A stretch of DNA of 60,408 nt from Pseudoalteromonas sp. P1-9 (GCF_001399975.1 NZ_LKBD01000028.1:1-60408); one strand, 5' to 3'. Shown: positions 25,334 to 34,008, counted from the first letter of the stretch. Numbers and translations are program-made. Notes: generated from the letters alone by a model not told the origin.

Positions 25334-26709
25334 TTATGAATTAAGGAAGTACTGAGTTGCCTGATAAAAGTGAAGAATTGAATGTTGCTTTAGGTTATCG
25401 AACACAACTTCAAGAGAAGAGCCATAAACCGGTAGAGGTGGACGATGATATTTTAAAAGGGCTACAAGAGCACCTAGATAAAGTTTTTCCAAACCCAGAA
25501 CAAGATGACCAATTTAGAGTGGGTTTACTTCGCGAGTTTCTTGCTGGTAAATCAGTTGATTACAAACTTACCACCGTAGATATAAAAAAATTATTGCAAA
25601 TAGAAGGTATTACAGAAAGTCATCCTTTATTTGAAATGGTAACAAATGGAGAAACAAGTGATTATGATGATTATATCACGGCTTTATTCTCCGAAAAGCA
25701 TACTAAAACTCTAGTTAATGCCTGTGAAGAAATAGGATTTAAATTAAGAAGCGGGTTCTCAATTGGTGTCATTGACTCTGAAGGCTTGCAAGCTGAACAA
25801 ATTCCTATCTGGATGACCGAAGCAAGTGTTATTAATATTACTCAACAACTGTTAATTACCAGTAATCGTCTTTCTAAGCTGTTGGCTAAGAGTATGTGCT
25901 TTAGGTTTAATGAAAATAGCAAATATCAACTGTCTAATGACATAAATGACTATAAGAGTAAGCTGCTTAACGACCGAACTCTTCAAAGGGAATGGAGCTT
26001 GTTTTTTGCCGATTGTGGTTACAATCCAAAGAAGCCTCCTCTTGGGAAGCGGGTAGAATTATCAAATGAGTACGATCAAAGTTGTTTTATCGATTTTTCT
26101 GACTCGATAATAAATTTCATTTTAGGTCATGAATGCGGTCACCATCTGGCAAAACACTCTATTGATGGTATAGCCTCTGTTGATAATGTTAAATCTGACG
26201 ATCCTTATAAAGAAGAAAAAGAAGCAGATATGCTGGGTTGTCACTTAGCAATGCATATAGGTCACAATCCAGAAGAACCAAACTGGTTTTCTGCGATAAA
26301 CTTGGGAGCTACATGTATATTAAAAGCCACTCAATTAATTGAAAAAAGCCATCATCTGTTAAAAGATGGCCATGAGAAAGTTGATCTACAAGTGAATGCT
26401 TCTCACCCACCATTTGAGACAAGAATTGAAATCATTAAGTGGTTTGTAAGCTACTATTATGAGGATGCTCCCGCATCAAAAGTTGCCATTGAAATGCATG
26501 ATTTGATTTTGGATTTATTTGACTTTATTTGGCTAAATGTCTCAAGTTTTGTAAAAGGTTTACATGAAAAAGGGCATCGCCCTGAACCAGTTAATTCACA
26601 GTGGTTGCCAGAATAAATTCATAACAAGCACTTTAAACGGAACAAAAACAGTTGGCTTTTTCGCTCCGCTGCACAATCATAGCCAACAATTTTGTCCGCT
26701 TAAGTGGCG
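25334..26709 (+). mobile_element. Lone integron gene cassette
   Basis: The unit begins at G|TTATGA (cut after G25333), has a 23-base leader, one reading frame (25357-26616), then an attC-like site ending GGCG|TTAC (cut after G26709). Both boundaries have the G|TT cut expected of IntI. The compact layout with gene and attC a few bases apart is that of an integron cassette. No integrase gene or second attC is visible within the window, so it is either a cassette inserted at a secondary site or a remnant of an array. The boundaries are inferred by eye. Confidence 0.62.
25357..26616 (+). CDS. Cytosolic M48-like zinc metallopeptidase (cassette gene)
   Basis: A 419-residue protein without signal peptide or membrane helices. 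The zinc motif is HECGH (258-262, within FILGHECGHHLAKHS). It is followed by EEKEADMLGCH (286-296), which supplies the third ligand in the EAD pattern of M48/gluzincin enzymes, and by ASHPPFETRIEII (348-360), the SHPP-R motif of M48 peptidases. The N-terminal ~240 residues match no family I recognise. The start is TTG with AAGGA nine bases upstream; no ATG is better placed. It is the only gene of an integron-like cassette. Ordinary M48 enzymes are membrane-bound, so a soluble form with its own N-terminal domain is unusual; possible roles include a toxin, a stress protease or a defence effector, none shown. Confidence 0.8.
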   Translation: MPDKSEELNVALGYRTQLQEKSHKPVEVDDDILKGLQEHLDKVFPNPEQDDQFRVGLLREFLAGKSVDYKLTTVDIKKLLQIEGITESHPLFEMVTNGETSDYDDYITALFSEKHTKTLVNACEEIGFKLRSGFSIGVIDSEGLQAEQIPIWMTEASVINITQQLLITSNRLSKLLAKSMCFRFNENSKYQLSNDINDYKSKLLNDRTLQREWSLFFADCGYNPKKPPLGKRVELSNEYDQSCFIDFSDSIINFILGHECGHHLAKHSIDGIASVDNVKSDDPYKEEKEADMLGCHLAMHIGHNPEEPNWFSAINLGATCILKATQLIEKSHHLLKDGHEKVDLQVNASHPPFETRIEIIKWFVSYYYEDAPASKVAIEMHDLILDLFDFIWLNVSSFVKGLHEKGHRPEPVNSQWLPE

Positions 26710-26712
26710 TTA
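26622..26712 (+). repeat. attC recombination site
   Basis: The site starts TAACAAG and ends GGCGTTA. The outer arms 26622-26647 and 26690-26712 pair with a few unpaired bases: TAAC, CACTT, CGGA and CAAAA on the left each have their complement on the right. The inner arms are CAGTTGGCT and AGCCAACAA around a variable loop. Imperfect pairing with extra bases in one strand is how attC sites look, and the sequence closely resembles sites I know from Vibrio and Pseudoalteromonas integrons. It lies six bases after the stop codon of the cassette gene. Confidence 0.75.
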
Positions 26713-26772
26713 CGAATAACAGCTGTTGACACTGAACAGTCTTTAGAAGCCGGTATTTAGGTTCACTGCTTA

Positions 26773-27113
26773 TCCCCCTTAATCAAACCTGAAAAGAACA
26801 ATTGATGAGCAATTGCCAGCAAGGATGCTGGCAAAAGCATACTTGAGATAGGGATATCGATTGTATGCTGTTTGCGTTCATTTCAATTTTTCTTTGAAGA
26901 ATTAGTTTGATTTTGGGGGCACGTTTTCTACGAAATACATCCTTGTATTTCACCCTACGGGCCAGCTTCGCTGTTCAAATTTATTCCCGATAAATTTGTG
27001 GTTCGTTCGTTTTTGTCGTGTAACAAAAATGAACAAGAGTGCGCCATGGATGGCGCAAGATACCCGCATGGAAGCAAAACCGGCTTATGGCTGTCGTCGC
27101 CAGCGCGACAAAT
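26773..27113. repeat. Long intergenic repeat, right copy (inverted)
   Basis: Inverted partner of 24675-24894, with 23-bp and 18-bp perfect ends and a longer middle (341 versus 220 bases). The middle includes a near-match to the left copy around 26897-26920 (TTTGATTTTGGGGGC) and extra sequence around 26930-27060. No gene is seen inside. Together the two copies bracket the cassette. Confidence 0.7.
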
Positions 27114-27160
27114 GCTAGATTGAAGCGAAAAGGTTAAGAATTACACTCAAACCAAATACA

Positions 27161-28195
27161 TCACAACACCGAATATTCCCTCATTCCCTCTATACCAAAA
27201 ATCATCCCACTGCGTTCTCCATTGGGTAACAACAACTGAAACGGTTTATTGCGAAGCGCAATTGGTCGGTAATCGGCGATAGCTTGAAAACGTTCTACCA
27301 CGCTGTAGTGTACCAACGGCATACAGTCTTCCAAGCAATCAACGCGCACCTGTCTTGGGTTTAAGGTTTTTGATGACATAAAACCAGTGCGGGCTTTTTG
27401 GTGTAGTGGACCATCAATTTGCGGGAAAATAGCAATATCGTCTGAGCCGATGGATACCTCATTTTCACTAAGTTTAGAGTAATCGACTTGATGAAGTTCA
27501 AGCACTTGTAAACCAAAGCGCTTTGCCTCTTCAAGCATATAGCTTAGGCAAATGTCGGCAAGACCATCGTGCCAAAAGCCGCCGCCAATATCTGCATGCA
27601 CACCTGCAAACCACACTTCTTTTACGTTGGCACCCGGTGCCATCAGCAGGGGTTGAAAGGCAATACGGCGTTCATCTATCGCAACTAAATGCACTGCTTG
27701 TTGAATTAGCGGGCTTACACTGTTGTTTTCAAAAACCACATCGCTTGCAGGCTGAGTGTGCGCGCTTAAATCAGGCATGCCGATAGAGGCTACCGTGTCA
27801 TACACACCTAAAAAGGTGATTTTTCGGCCGTGCTCGGTAAGTTTACTAGCAAAACGCCTTGCAATTGCGGCGCCGCGGCTAAAACCAAAAATAAAAATGT
27901 GGTCATCACCTGTGAGGGTGAGATAGTCATTGTAGGCTTGGTTGTAAATGCTTTCTAAATCAGCGTACTCTGGTGCAAACATGGTATTAAACACTTGGCT
28001 TAACCAATTGCCGTAGGTGCCAATGCCTGCGTAATAAAAACTTTTTTGCTGCTCAAAGGTGTGGCTTGTATTGATTAAATCACCACCGCAAAAAATATGG
28101 GTTTTTACAATATTGCTGATGCTGCTGTTGTAAAATACATCATCCACATCACTGGGTTCGTTGCAGGTGCCATCGAAGCAAAATACGGCGTTCAT
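27161..28195 (-). CDS. DUF2235 alpha/beta hydrolase (Tle1-like fold)
   Basis: A 344-residue protein of the DUF2235 family. It starts with FCFDGTCNEP, the family's N-terminal motif, and the nucleophile elbow is GFSRG with Ser106. FLGVYDTVASIG and FAGVHADIGGGF (His200) carry the other expected active-site residues. Type VI secretion phospholipases of the Tle1 group share this fold, but this gene has no VgrG, PAAR or immunity neighbour and no secretion signal. A cytosolic esterase or lipase role is therefore more likely. It is minus-strand, with about 50 bases to the preceding yhhN-like gene, so the two may be co-transcribed. Confidence 0.85.
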   Translation of the reverse strand: MNAVFCFDGTCNEPSDVDDVFYNSSISNIVKTHIFCGGDLINTSHTFEQQKSFYYAGIGTYGNWLSQVFNTMFAPEYADLESIYNQAYNDYLTLTGDDHIFIFGFSRGAAIARRFASKLTEHGRKITFLGVYDTVASIGMPDLSAHTQPASDVVFENNSVSPLIQQAVHLVAIDERRIAFQPLLMAPGANVKEVWFAGVHADIGGGFWHDGLADICLSYMLEEAKRFGLQVLELHQVDYSKLSENEVSIGSDDIAIFPQIDGPLHQKARTGFMSSKTLNPRQVRVDCLEDCMPLVHYSVVERFQAIADYRPIALRNKPFQLLLPNGERSGMIFGIEGMREYSVL

Positions 28196-28243
28196 TTAAA
28201 ACAGTCCTTGTTAATACTCGTTATTCTATAAACCCGTTCAAGG

Positions 28244-28876
28244 CTAATTGGTTAAGCTAAGCGCAATCATACTTTGCGCGATGTAGTAAGTCGCTAGAAT
28301 CGCAGGTTGGCTCCACGCATATTCTTTAACAAAACGGCGATACGCCAAAATTGAGTCCGACACCATAAAAAACAGCGCACCAATAAAGGCGTAAAGGCTC
28401 ATGTAGTGCCACGATAGCTGGAAGAAGTTGTAGCTTGTAAGCACCATTAACGTCAGTGCCGTTGCATAGGCATAAACCGGAATACGCAACTTACCTAAAT
28501 GTTTATTTAAAACGGCAATGAGTATGCCCGCATAGGTTAATAAAAAGAGCAGCAGCCAACCATTAAACTCAAAGCCTGTGGTGTCGGTAAAGGCAATCAC
28601 ATAGGCTACATGAGCGATAAAAAACGCGATAAGCCCTTGCAAAAAGTAGTCTTTTTTCAACATTAAAAAAATGTCGCCAATAAGTGAAAAGACTAATCCG
28701 CCAAATACCCAATAGTGTACCGGTGTGAAGGTAGTGGTTTGCAAATACGCAAGGCAAATGATCAAAATGGTGGTTAGTGGCTTAAAAATATAACAGAGTG
28801 CGTCTTTTTTTAAGCTATCAAAGTAAATGTGACTGTATGCCGAAATAAAAATAAAAGGCAGAAGTGTATTAAACAT
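28244..28876 (-). CDS. YhhN/TMEM86-family membrane protein
   Basis: A 210-residue integral membrane protein with about eight helices. The family pattern is visible in KPLTTILIICLAYLQ near residues 32-46, GLVFSLIGDIFLML near 76-89, and MVSDSILAYRRF near 167-178. Members include mammalian lysoplasmalogenase TMEM86B and bacterial YhhN, so hydrolysis of vinyl-ether lysolipids in the membrane is possible but unproven here. The DUF2235 hydrolase gene follows on the same strand, which could mean shared lipid chemistry (inference). Confidence 0.85.
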   Translation of the reverse strand: MFNTLLPFIFISAYSHIYFDSLKKDALCYIFKPLTTILIICLAYLQTTTFTPVHYWVFGGLVFSLIGDIFLMLKKDYFLQGLIAFFIAHVAYVIAFTDTTGFEFNGWLLLFLLTYAGILIAVLNKHLGKLRIPVYAYATALTLMVLTSYNFFQLSWHYMSLYAFIGALFFMVSDSILAYRRFVKEYAWSQPAILATYYIAQSMIALSLTN

Positions 28877-28943
28877 AATTAACGGTTTTACAACAAAATT
28901 GTGACCAAAATACGCAAGAACTGCGAAGAACTCAACAGTTTAA

Positions 28944-29136
28944 AACAAAAAGCGGCACTTATTTTGTGCCGCTTTTAATTAATTTGCGCTCTGGTTAAAT
29001 TAGCTTGCTGCTAAATTACTTTCAGTGTCGCTTACCTCAATCCAGTCGTTTTCATCTACCCAGTTTTTTACCTCCGCTTACAGTGCGAATTGGCACGATG
29101 TATTCGCAGCTTACTTGTGGTTTAACCGAGGCGAAT
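28944..29136 (-). pseudogene. Decayed second copy of the mksB 3' end with its terminator
   Basis: About 190 bases align with 29155-29349, the terminator and last ~45 codons of mksB, at roughly 90 % identity by hand alignment. The copy includes the same stop codon (29000-29002) and the same hairpin (AGCGGCAC 28951-28958, GTGCCGCT 28966-28973). A two-base deletion breaks the frame, and similarity ends abruptly near 29136. Most differences in the coding part fall at third codon positions, so the copy diverged while it was still translated. It is thus the relic of a related mksB allele or paralogue, not a recent slip duplication. Confidence 0.82.
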
Positions 29137-29156
29137 ATAGGTAAAAGAGAACGAAA

Positions 29157-29187
29157 CAAAAAGCGGCACTTATTTTGTGCCGCTTTT
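29157..29187 (-). terminator. Terminator of the mks operon
   Basis: AGCGGCAC (29162-29169), loop TTATTTT, GTGCCGCT (29177-29184), flanked by an A run at 29157-29162 that is the U run of the minus-strand transcript. It is duplicated at 28947-28977. Confidence 0.82.
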
Positions 29188-29210
29188 AAATAACGTGAGC
29201 TTTGATTAAA

Positions 29211-32009
29211 TTAGCTTGCAGCTAAATTACTTCCAGTATCGCTAACTTCAATCCAATCGTTTTCATCTACCCAGTTTTGTTTACCATCGCTTACCGTGCG
29301 AATTGGCACGATGTATTCGCAGCTTACCTGCGGCTTAACCGAGGCAAACAGCGGCACGAAACCAAAACTGTATGCGGTTTCAATAATCGCTTGTTGGTTT
29401 TGCGGGTCGATATCTGCTGCTTCATCAATGTAGATAGGAATACGGTATTTACTTTGTTCTCTATCTGCCAATAAGTAGCGAATAAATAACATGCCGCACA
29501 GCAGTTTGATGGTAATACGGGTACCGTTTGATCCAGCCGAGTCAATTTTATCAAAGGTATCTTGCTCGCCTGCGCGATTGACCACTACAAAGCGAATATC
29601 AAATAAATCACTTAAGGTTAATCCGCCATTACCCGTGGCAAGCTCAATTAAGTGATCTTTTGCGCGATTAATCTCTTTTTCATCAAACGCTTGTTGGCTT
29701 AGTAAATCGAGGGTATCGCCGTTATCAAGCTTATTTGACGTAGAGATAATGGTATCAATACTTTCAATAAGCTGTTTGCGCGGCAGTACTTCAATTTTAA
29801 AGCTCTTTAAGTTTGAAATACGGTGCTGACTAATGCCGCTATTAAAGCTGTTCATTTCACGGCGCAGACGGTCTAAATCTTCACGCAGGCCTTTAATAGT
29901 CGCGGCTACCTCGGTCAGTGCCACACGGGCTTGGCGTTCTACCGCTTGTTGTTCGTTATCAAGGTTATGATAAGCATTAATCACTTTTTGATACTTTAAG
30001 TACTCGTCGGTTTCACCATCAAATTTGGTAAGGCCTGCGTTGTAAATATGCAGGTAGGTGTTTGATACGTTAACCGCAAAATTTCTAAGCTCATGGCAGT
30101 CTTTGTTAAAGCCATGAATTAAATCGGCTAAGTTATCAAAATCAATGGTGATATCAATTGGGTAGGGCGTTGATTTACCTGAATAAAAATCAAGGGTATG
30201 GTCAATACGTTCTGATTTTACTTGCGCTAAACGGGCACTTTGGCGCGCCAGCATATCGCGGTTAGCTTTAATGATTGAACGTCTGTCGGCAATGGTGGCA
30301 ACGGCGTTTTGTACTTCGCTGAGTAACCCTTCTACTTCATCTTGCTCGCTCTCAAGTTGTGAGAGTAATAACTCTTGCGCTTCAATTGATTCCAGCATAG
30401 TGGTGTATTTAGCAAATTGGCTCAGTGCGGCTTCGTGCGCCATTACCGTTTGGTAAAGGGTTTCTTTTTCCTGCTTTTTGCCTTCTAAATCAACGGCAAC
30501 CTCTTTTTGCGCCAGTAATTCTTTAAGCGATGTTTCAAACGCATTAATTTGCGCTTTAATGGTTTCTTTATCATCGCCCGATTGCATTTTAAGTGCGTTT
30601 AAGCCCTTTAATGGAATATCAATGCCTGGCAATTTGGCCACATTACCTTCAATTGAGCGGGAAATTAAATCAAGCAGTTCACTAAATGCCGTTTCATCAT
30701 GAATGGTGATGTCGTTTTTACCCGACGTTGCCATGGTCATAATATCGTGGTTAAGCAGGCACGAAATATCTTCTACTTCTTTCAGTGATAAGTCTTCACG
30801 CATGCGAGTAAATAAGTTGTACTCAAGGTTTTTAAGCTGCTGTTTTAAGCTCTTAATTTGCTTGGTGGCATCTTTAATGCGGAAATCAAGCGTAACAAGT
30901 GATTGCCCCTCAGCGCTGGCAAGCGTATGCGAGAGTGCATCGTATTCTTTTTTAACTTGTGAAAGCTCAGCTTTTAACTGCGCTTCGTTAACCAGCTCAA
31001 ACTCATTTTTAAGGGTTGAAAATTCACTAAACCAAGCATCAAGTTGGGTGCGTTTACGTTCTATTTCACGAAGTTGACCTACATACAAACTTTGGCGCTG
31101 TTCAAACTCGATTTTTTCACTTTCAATGCCTTCTAGCTGCTCGGTAATTTCAATTAGTTTGTTGTCGTTAAAATAGCTGTAATCAATTAAGGCTTTATCA
31201 ATTTTTGGCGCAAAGGCCGCAAGTTTGCCTTTTAGTGCACTTTGATGCTCTAACATGCTTTCAAGCGCAGTGATGGCTTCGCCATTTTGTTCAAGCGCTT
31301 TTAATTCTATTTTTGCACGGTTTACTTTTTCAAAGGCGCGTTGCCACACATCGTAAAAGTCCACTTTGGCGTTTGACATATGACGTTCAAACACTTTTAG
31401 CATAAAGCGTTTTACATCTTGCGCGCCAAGCTTATGTAAGTTAAGAATTCGACGGAAAATCTCTTTATAAATCGATGCGTCATGAGCATGATTTAGCGGG
31501 ATCATTTTAAGGTTAAGCACACTATCAAACGGGGTTGCGCCGCCCGTCAGCAGGGCATTTAGCTCTTGTGCTTTAAGCTCATACGGGGCGTAACCTTTTT
31601 CACCTAACTCTTTAAATAGCTGGGTGTATTTTAAAATACGTTTGTTTTGAGTGTAGTCGGCTAAATCTAACTTGCCGTGGTAGCAAAAATACTGGTAGCC
31701 ATAACCTGCAACTTTACCAAGGCCTGCCACACCAATTACTACTGGGCCATGGGGCAGCTCTGCTTCTAGTAGAATATACGATTGATCAGATGCAAAATAG
31801 AATTTACGGGTTTCGTCAAGGTCGTGACCGTCCCATTCGGTTAAACGTAAATCGTTAATTAGCGGAAACTGTAATGCGTTGATAACTGAGCTTTTACCTG
31901 TGTTATTTGGTGCACAAATAGAGCTACTTTTATTGAGCGGGATCACACATTTTGCGTAGCCTGCGGTATTTAATAGGGCAAGTTTGGTTAACCCATATAA
32001 TTCAGTCAT
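29211..32009 (-). CDS. mksB: SMC-like condensin ATPase MksB
   Basis: A 932-residue SMC-type protein. The N-terminal head has Walker A CAPNNTGKSSVINALQ (residues ~33-48). Long heptad-rich arms (~210-420 and ~500-740) flank a small middle domain. The C-terminal head has the signature-like SAGSNGTRITIKLL and Walker B YRIPIYIDEAADIDPQ. The size fits MksB rather than the ~1500-residue MukB. With MksE and MksF it should form a DNA-loop-extruding complex for chromosome organisation or against foreign circular DNA. The start overlaps the mksE stop by one base (TAATG). No nuclease subunit (MksG/JetD) is adjacent. A relic of a second mksB lies just downstream. Confidence 0.87.
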   Translation of the reverse strand: MTELYGLTKLALLNTAGYAKCVIPLNKSSSICAPNNTGKSSVINALQFPLINDLRLTEWDGHDLDETRKFYFASDQSYILLEAELPHGPVVIGVAGLGKVAGYGYQYFCYHGKLDLADYTQNKRILKYTQLFKELGEKGYAPYELKAQELNALLTGGATPFDSVLNLKMIPLNHAHDASIYKEIFRRILNLHKLGAQDVKRFMLKVFERHMSNAKVDFYDVWQRAFEKVNRAKIELKALEQNGEAITALESMLEHQSALKGKLAAFAPKIDKALIDYSYFNDNKLIEITEQLEGIESEKIEFEQRQSLYVGQLREIERKRTQLDAWFSEFSTLKNEFELVNEAQLKAELSQVKKEYDALSHTLASAEGQSLVTLDFRIKDATKQIKSLKQQLKNLEYNLFTRMREDLSLKEVEDISCLLNHDIMTMATSGKNDITIHDETAFSELLDLISRSIEGNVAKLPGIDIPLKGLNALKMQSGDDKETIKAQINAFETSLKELLAQKEVAVDLEGKKQEKETLYQTVMAHEAALSQFAKYTTMLESIEAQELLLSQLESEQDEVEGLLSEVQNAVATIADRRSIIKANRDMLARQSARLAQVKSERIDHTLDFYSGKSTPYPIDITIDFDNLADLIHGFNKDCHELRNFAVNVSNTYLHIYNAGLTKFDGETDEYLKYQKVINAYHNLDNEQQAVERQARVALTEVAATIKGLREDLDRLRREMNSFNSGISQHRISNLKSFKIEVLPRKQLIESIDTIISTSNKLDNGDTLDLLSQQAFDEKEINRAKDHLIELATGNGGLTLSDLFDIRFVVVNRAGEQDTFDKIDSAGSNGTRITIKLLCGMLFIRYLLADREQSKYRIPIYIDEAADIDPQNQQAIIETAYSFGFVPLFASVKPQVSCEYIVPIRTVSDGKQNWVDENDWIEVSDTGSNLAAS

Positions 32010-32560
32010 TACACTTGCTCCTCGTCCATGTGACTTTGAAAATTGCTAATATCGTTTAGGGCATCTAAATAGCGGTGCGCAGAGGCAAGAATACGAAAAC
32101 CCAGTTCAGTTTCGCGGGCAACACCGAGTCTTACCATACGTAAAAACACATCGCGGCGCATATCGCTACCTGAAAATATTTCGAGCTGATCAAACAAGTG
32201 CTTGTTGTTTTGCACTAAGGTCATCATCAGTTCAAGGTCGATATCGCTATCGAAAAGGGCAACTAGTGGATCTTTACCGAGGTTGGCATAGTGCTCAATC
32301 AACACATAAATGGTAAGGGCAAATGAGCGGGAGATTTTACCCATATTCGGGGTGCCATCATCTACTTGCAGGTAATAAAACCCGCGGGCATCGTGAACAA
32401 GGGTTTGACCTAGCGCTGAAAAAAGCGCTTCATAGGCATCAAATTCTTGATCAAGTTGTTGAAAAAGTTGGCTGTCTTGCTCGCAAATATGGTAGCCAGA
32501 CACCAGTTTTTTATTGATTGCTTTAAGTTCTGTAAGCAATGATAAATCGATTTGAGACAT
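32009..32560 (-). CDS. mksE: Condensin subunit MksE
   Basis: A 183-residue protein with the winged-helix character of MukE/MksE subunits (YEALFSALGQTLVHDARGFYYL; the pattern of predicted strands with 'GFYYL' is typical of JetB/MksE). It should bind MksF and DNA and bridge the head domains of MksB. It starts five bases after mksF and overlaps mksB by one base, so the three are one operon. Identification rests on size, position and this short pattern, so it is good but not absolute. Confidence 0.8.
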   Translation of the reverse strand: MSQIDLSLLTELKAINKKLVSGYHICEQDSQLFQQLDQEFDAYEALFSALGQTLVHDARGFYYLQVDDGTPNMGKISRSFALTIYVLIEHYANLGKDPLVALFDSDIDLELMMTLVQNNKHLFDQLEIFSGSDMRRDVFLRMVRLGVARETELGFRILASAHRYLDALNDISNFQSHMDEEQV

Positions 32561-32565
32561 AAAAA

Positions 32566-33813
32566 TTAATCCGATGAAACTGAACTTGCGAGATACGGCT
32601 TGAGCGTTAGCTGTTTATTGCCACTTTGAATGGTTACTTGCTCGCCGTGGGAAATAGCGAGCGTATTATCGCTTGCTAGTTTTTGGTAAAGGTATAATAA
32701 CTCGTCAGTTTCTAGTTCATCATAGGTGGTCGTTAAGAAATCCATAATAGACGCTTTTTTGCTGCGTTTAGCTTGCGTAAAGCGTTGTTTTACTTCATTG
32801 TAATCAGGAATGTTAGGTGCTGTGTATTGATTCACCGCACTCATATCCGGTAATTCGTACTCGTCGTGCTCAAACTCCGCAAGCTCGGCCATATACGCAG
32901 TGATTTGGTTGTTAGAACCAAGCGACAATCGCTGCGCCTCTGAGCTAAAGTACGGCATAAATTCGCCAAGGATTTTATCCACCCCTTGTTTACGAATAAG
33001 CGCAAGTACTTCTGAGGTTTGTTTGGTTAGCTGGGTATTGCGGCGCAGCTCTTCGCGCAGAGGTAATAATACATCGGCACTTTTGGTGAGAGATTGCTGA
33101 CCAATTAAATACATATCTAAAATACGGCTGCGCAATTGCTCAAGCTGGCGCTTTTCGTGTTTAAATTTGCCAAGGGTTGTGAAGTGAATTATCAAGTCAC
33201 TCAGTGAGGCTTCAATTTGCTCAAAACAAAGCTTAAATTCGCCGCCAATATCGACCATATTGAGCATTGGTTCAATGTATTCATCAAATGCTTCAATGAC
33301 CGCTTTATATCGCTTTGCCAACGTTAAATTAGAGTCGTTAGATTTAGCTTGTTCAACCAGGTTAAAAATAGCGTTTTGATTATGTTGAAATAATTTAACA
33401 ATTTTACGCACGCGCTCATCCATAATGCGTGCATTTCGCTTGATTTCCATTTCGTCATCATTAAAACCGGCATGTGACAAACGTTGGTTTAAGCGTGCTA
33501 AATCTTCTACCAAAACATGAATTTCACCAACTAAGCCAAGGCTTTCTTCTTGCAATAAAAATTGCGAAAAATCGGCAATAGCACGGTTAATTTCGAGCTG
33601 TGACGATTTAGCGAGAGGTATGATGATCTCTAACTGGATCAACTTGTTAATTTGCTTAAATACCGCCTCTGAAGAGAGTTTGGGTTCTAATTTTTTTAAC
33701 AAGCTTTGGGCATCTTGGAAGCTAAAATCGCTAAAATCAAAGCGTTTAATTAAGGCTTCAATCAGTGACCAATTGTCTACCAAGGTTGCTAGAATTCTTT
33801 TAGGTGGGATCAT
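32566..33813 (-). CDS. mksF: Condensin kleisin subunit MksF
   Basis: A 415-residue mostly helical protein, the first gene of the mks operon. The N-terminal part (~1-110) is a winged-helix dimerisation region, the middle a helical bundle (~115-300), and the C-terminal ~100 residues reach the head domain of MksB as expected of a kleisin. The features match MksF/JetA by length and layout rather than by a sharp motif. GGA before ATG gives a usable ribosome-binding site. A 195-base gap separates it from the divergent nhaD, which probably holds the operon promoter. Confidence 0.78.
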   Translation of the reverse strand: MIPPKRILATLVDNWSLIEALIKRFDFSDFSFQDAQSLLKKLEPKLSSEAVFKQINKLIQLEIIIPLAKSSQLEINRAIADFSQFLLQEESLGLVGEIHVLVEDLARLNQRLSHAGFNDDEMEIKRNARIMDERVRKIVKLFQHNQNAIFNLVEQAKSNDSNLTLAKRYKAVIEAFDEYIEPMLNMVDIGGEFKLCFEQIEASLSDLIIHFTTLGKFKHEKRQLEQLRSRILDMYLIGQQSLTKSADVLLPLREELRRNTQLTKQTSEVLALIRKQGVDKILGEFMPYFSSEAQRLSLGSNNQITAYMAELAEFEHDEYELPDMSAVNQYTAPNIPDYNEVKQRFTQAKRSKKASIMDFLTTTYDELETDELLYLYQKLASDNTLAISHGEQVTIQSGNKQLTLKPYLASSVSSD

Positions 33814-34008
33814 ATTTATCCACGTTATCTTGATATCTATCCAAAAAGTAAATTTTTTATAAAAAAAATGTGTAAATTAACTAAAGCCGTAGTGGTTTTA
33901 GGTAATCTTCAGTGCTACACTTCGCGCCGCTCAACAGGCTTCTTATCGACCGCAGGTTGGGTGTTCGTTCAAATTTTTAACTCAACTCTAGCAGGTTAAA
34001 ATAACAAG

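Noticed and set aside
30703..31077. Plus-strand frame of 124 codons inside mksB
   Set aside because: Low-complexity Ser/Leu composition caused by reading antisense to coiled-coil codons.
29211..33813. A complete Wadjet defence system
   Set aside because: JetA-, JetB- and JetC-like genes are present, but no JetD nuclease gene lies on either side, so I call it MksBEF.
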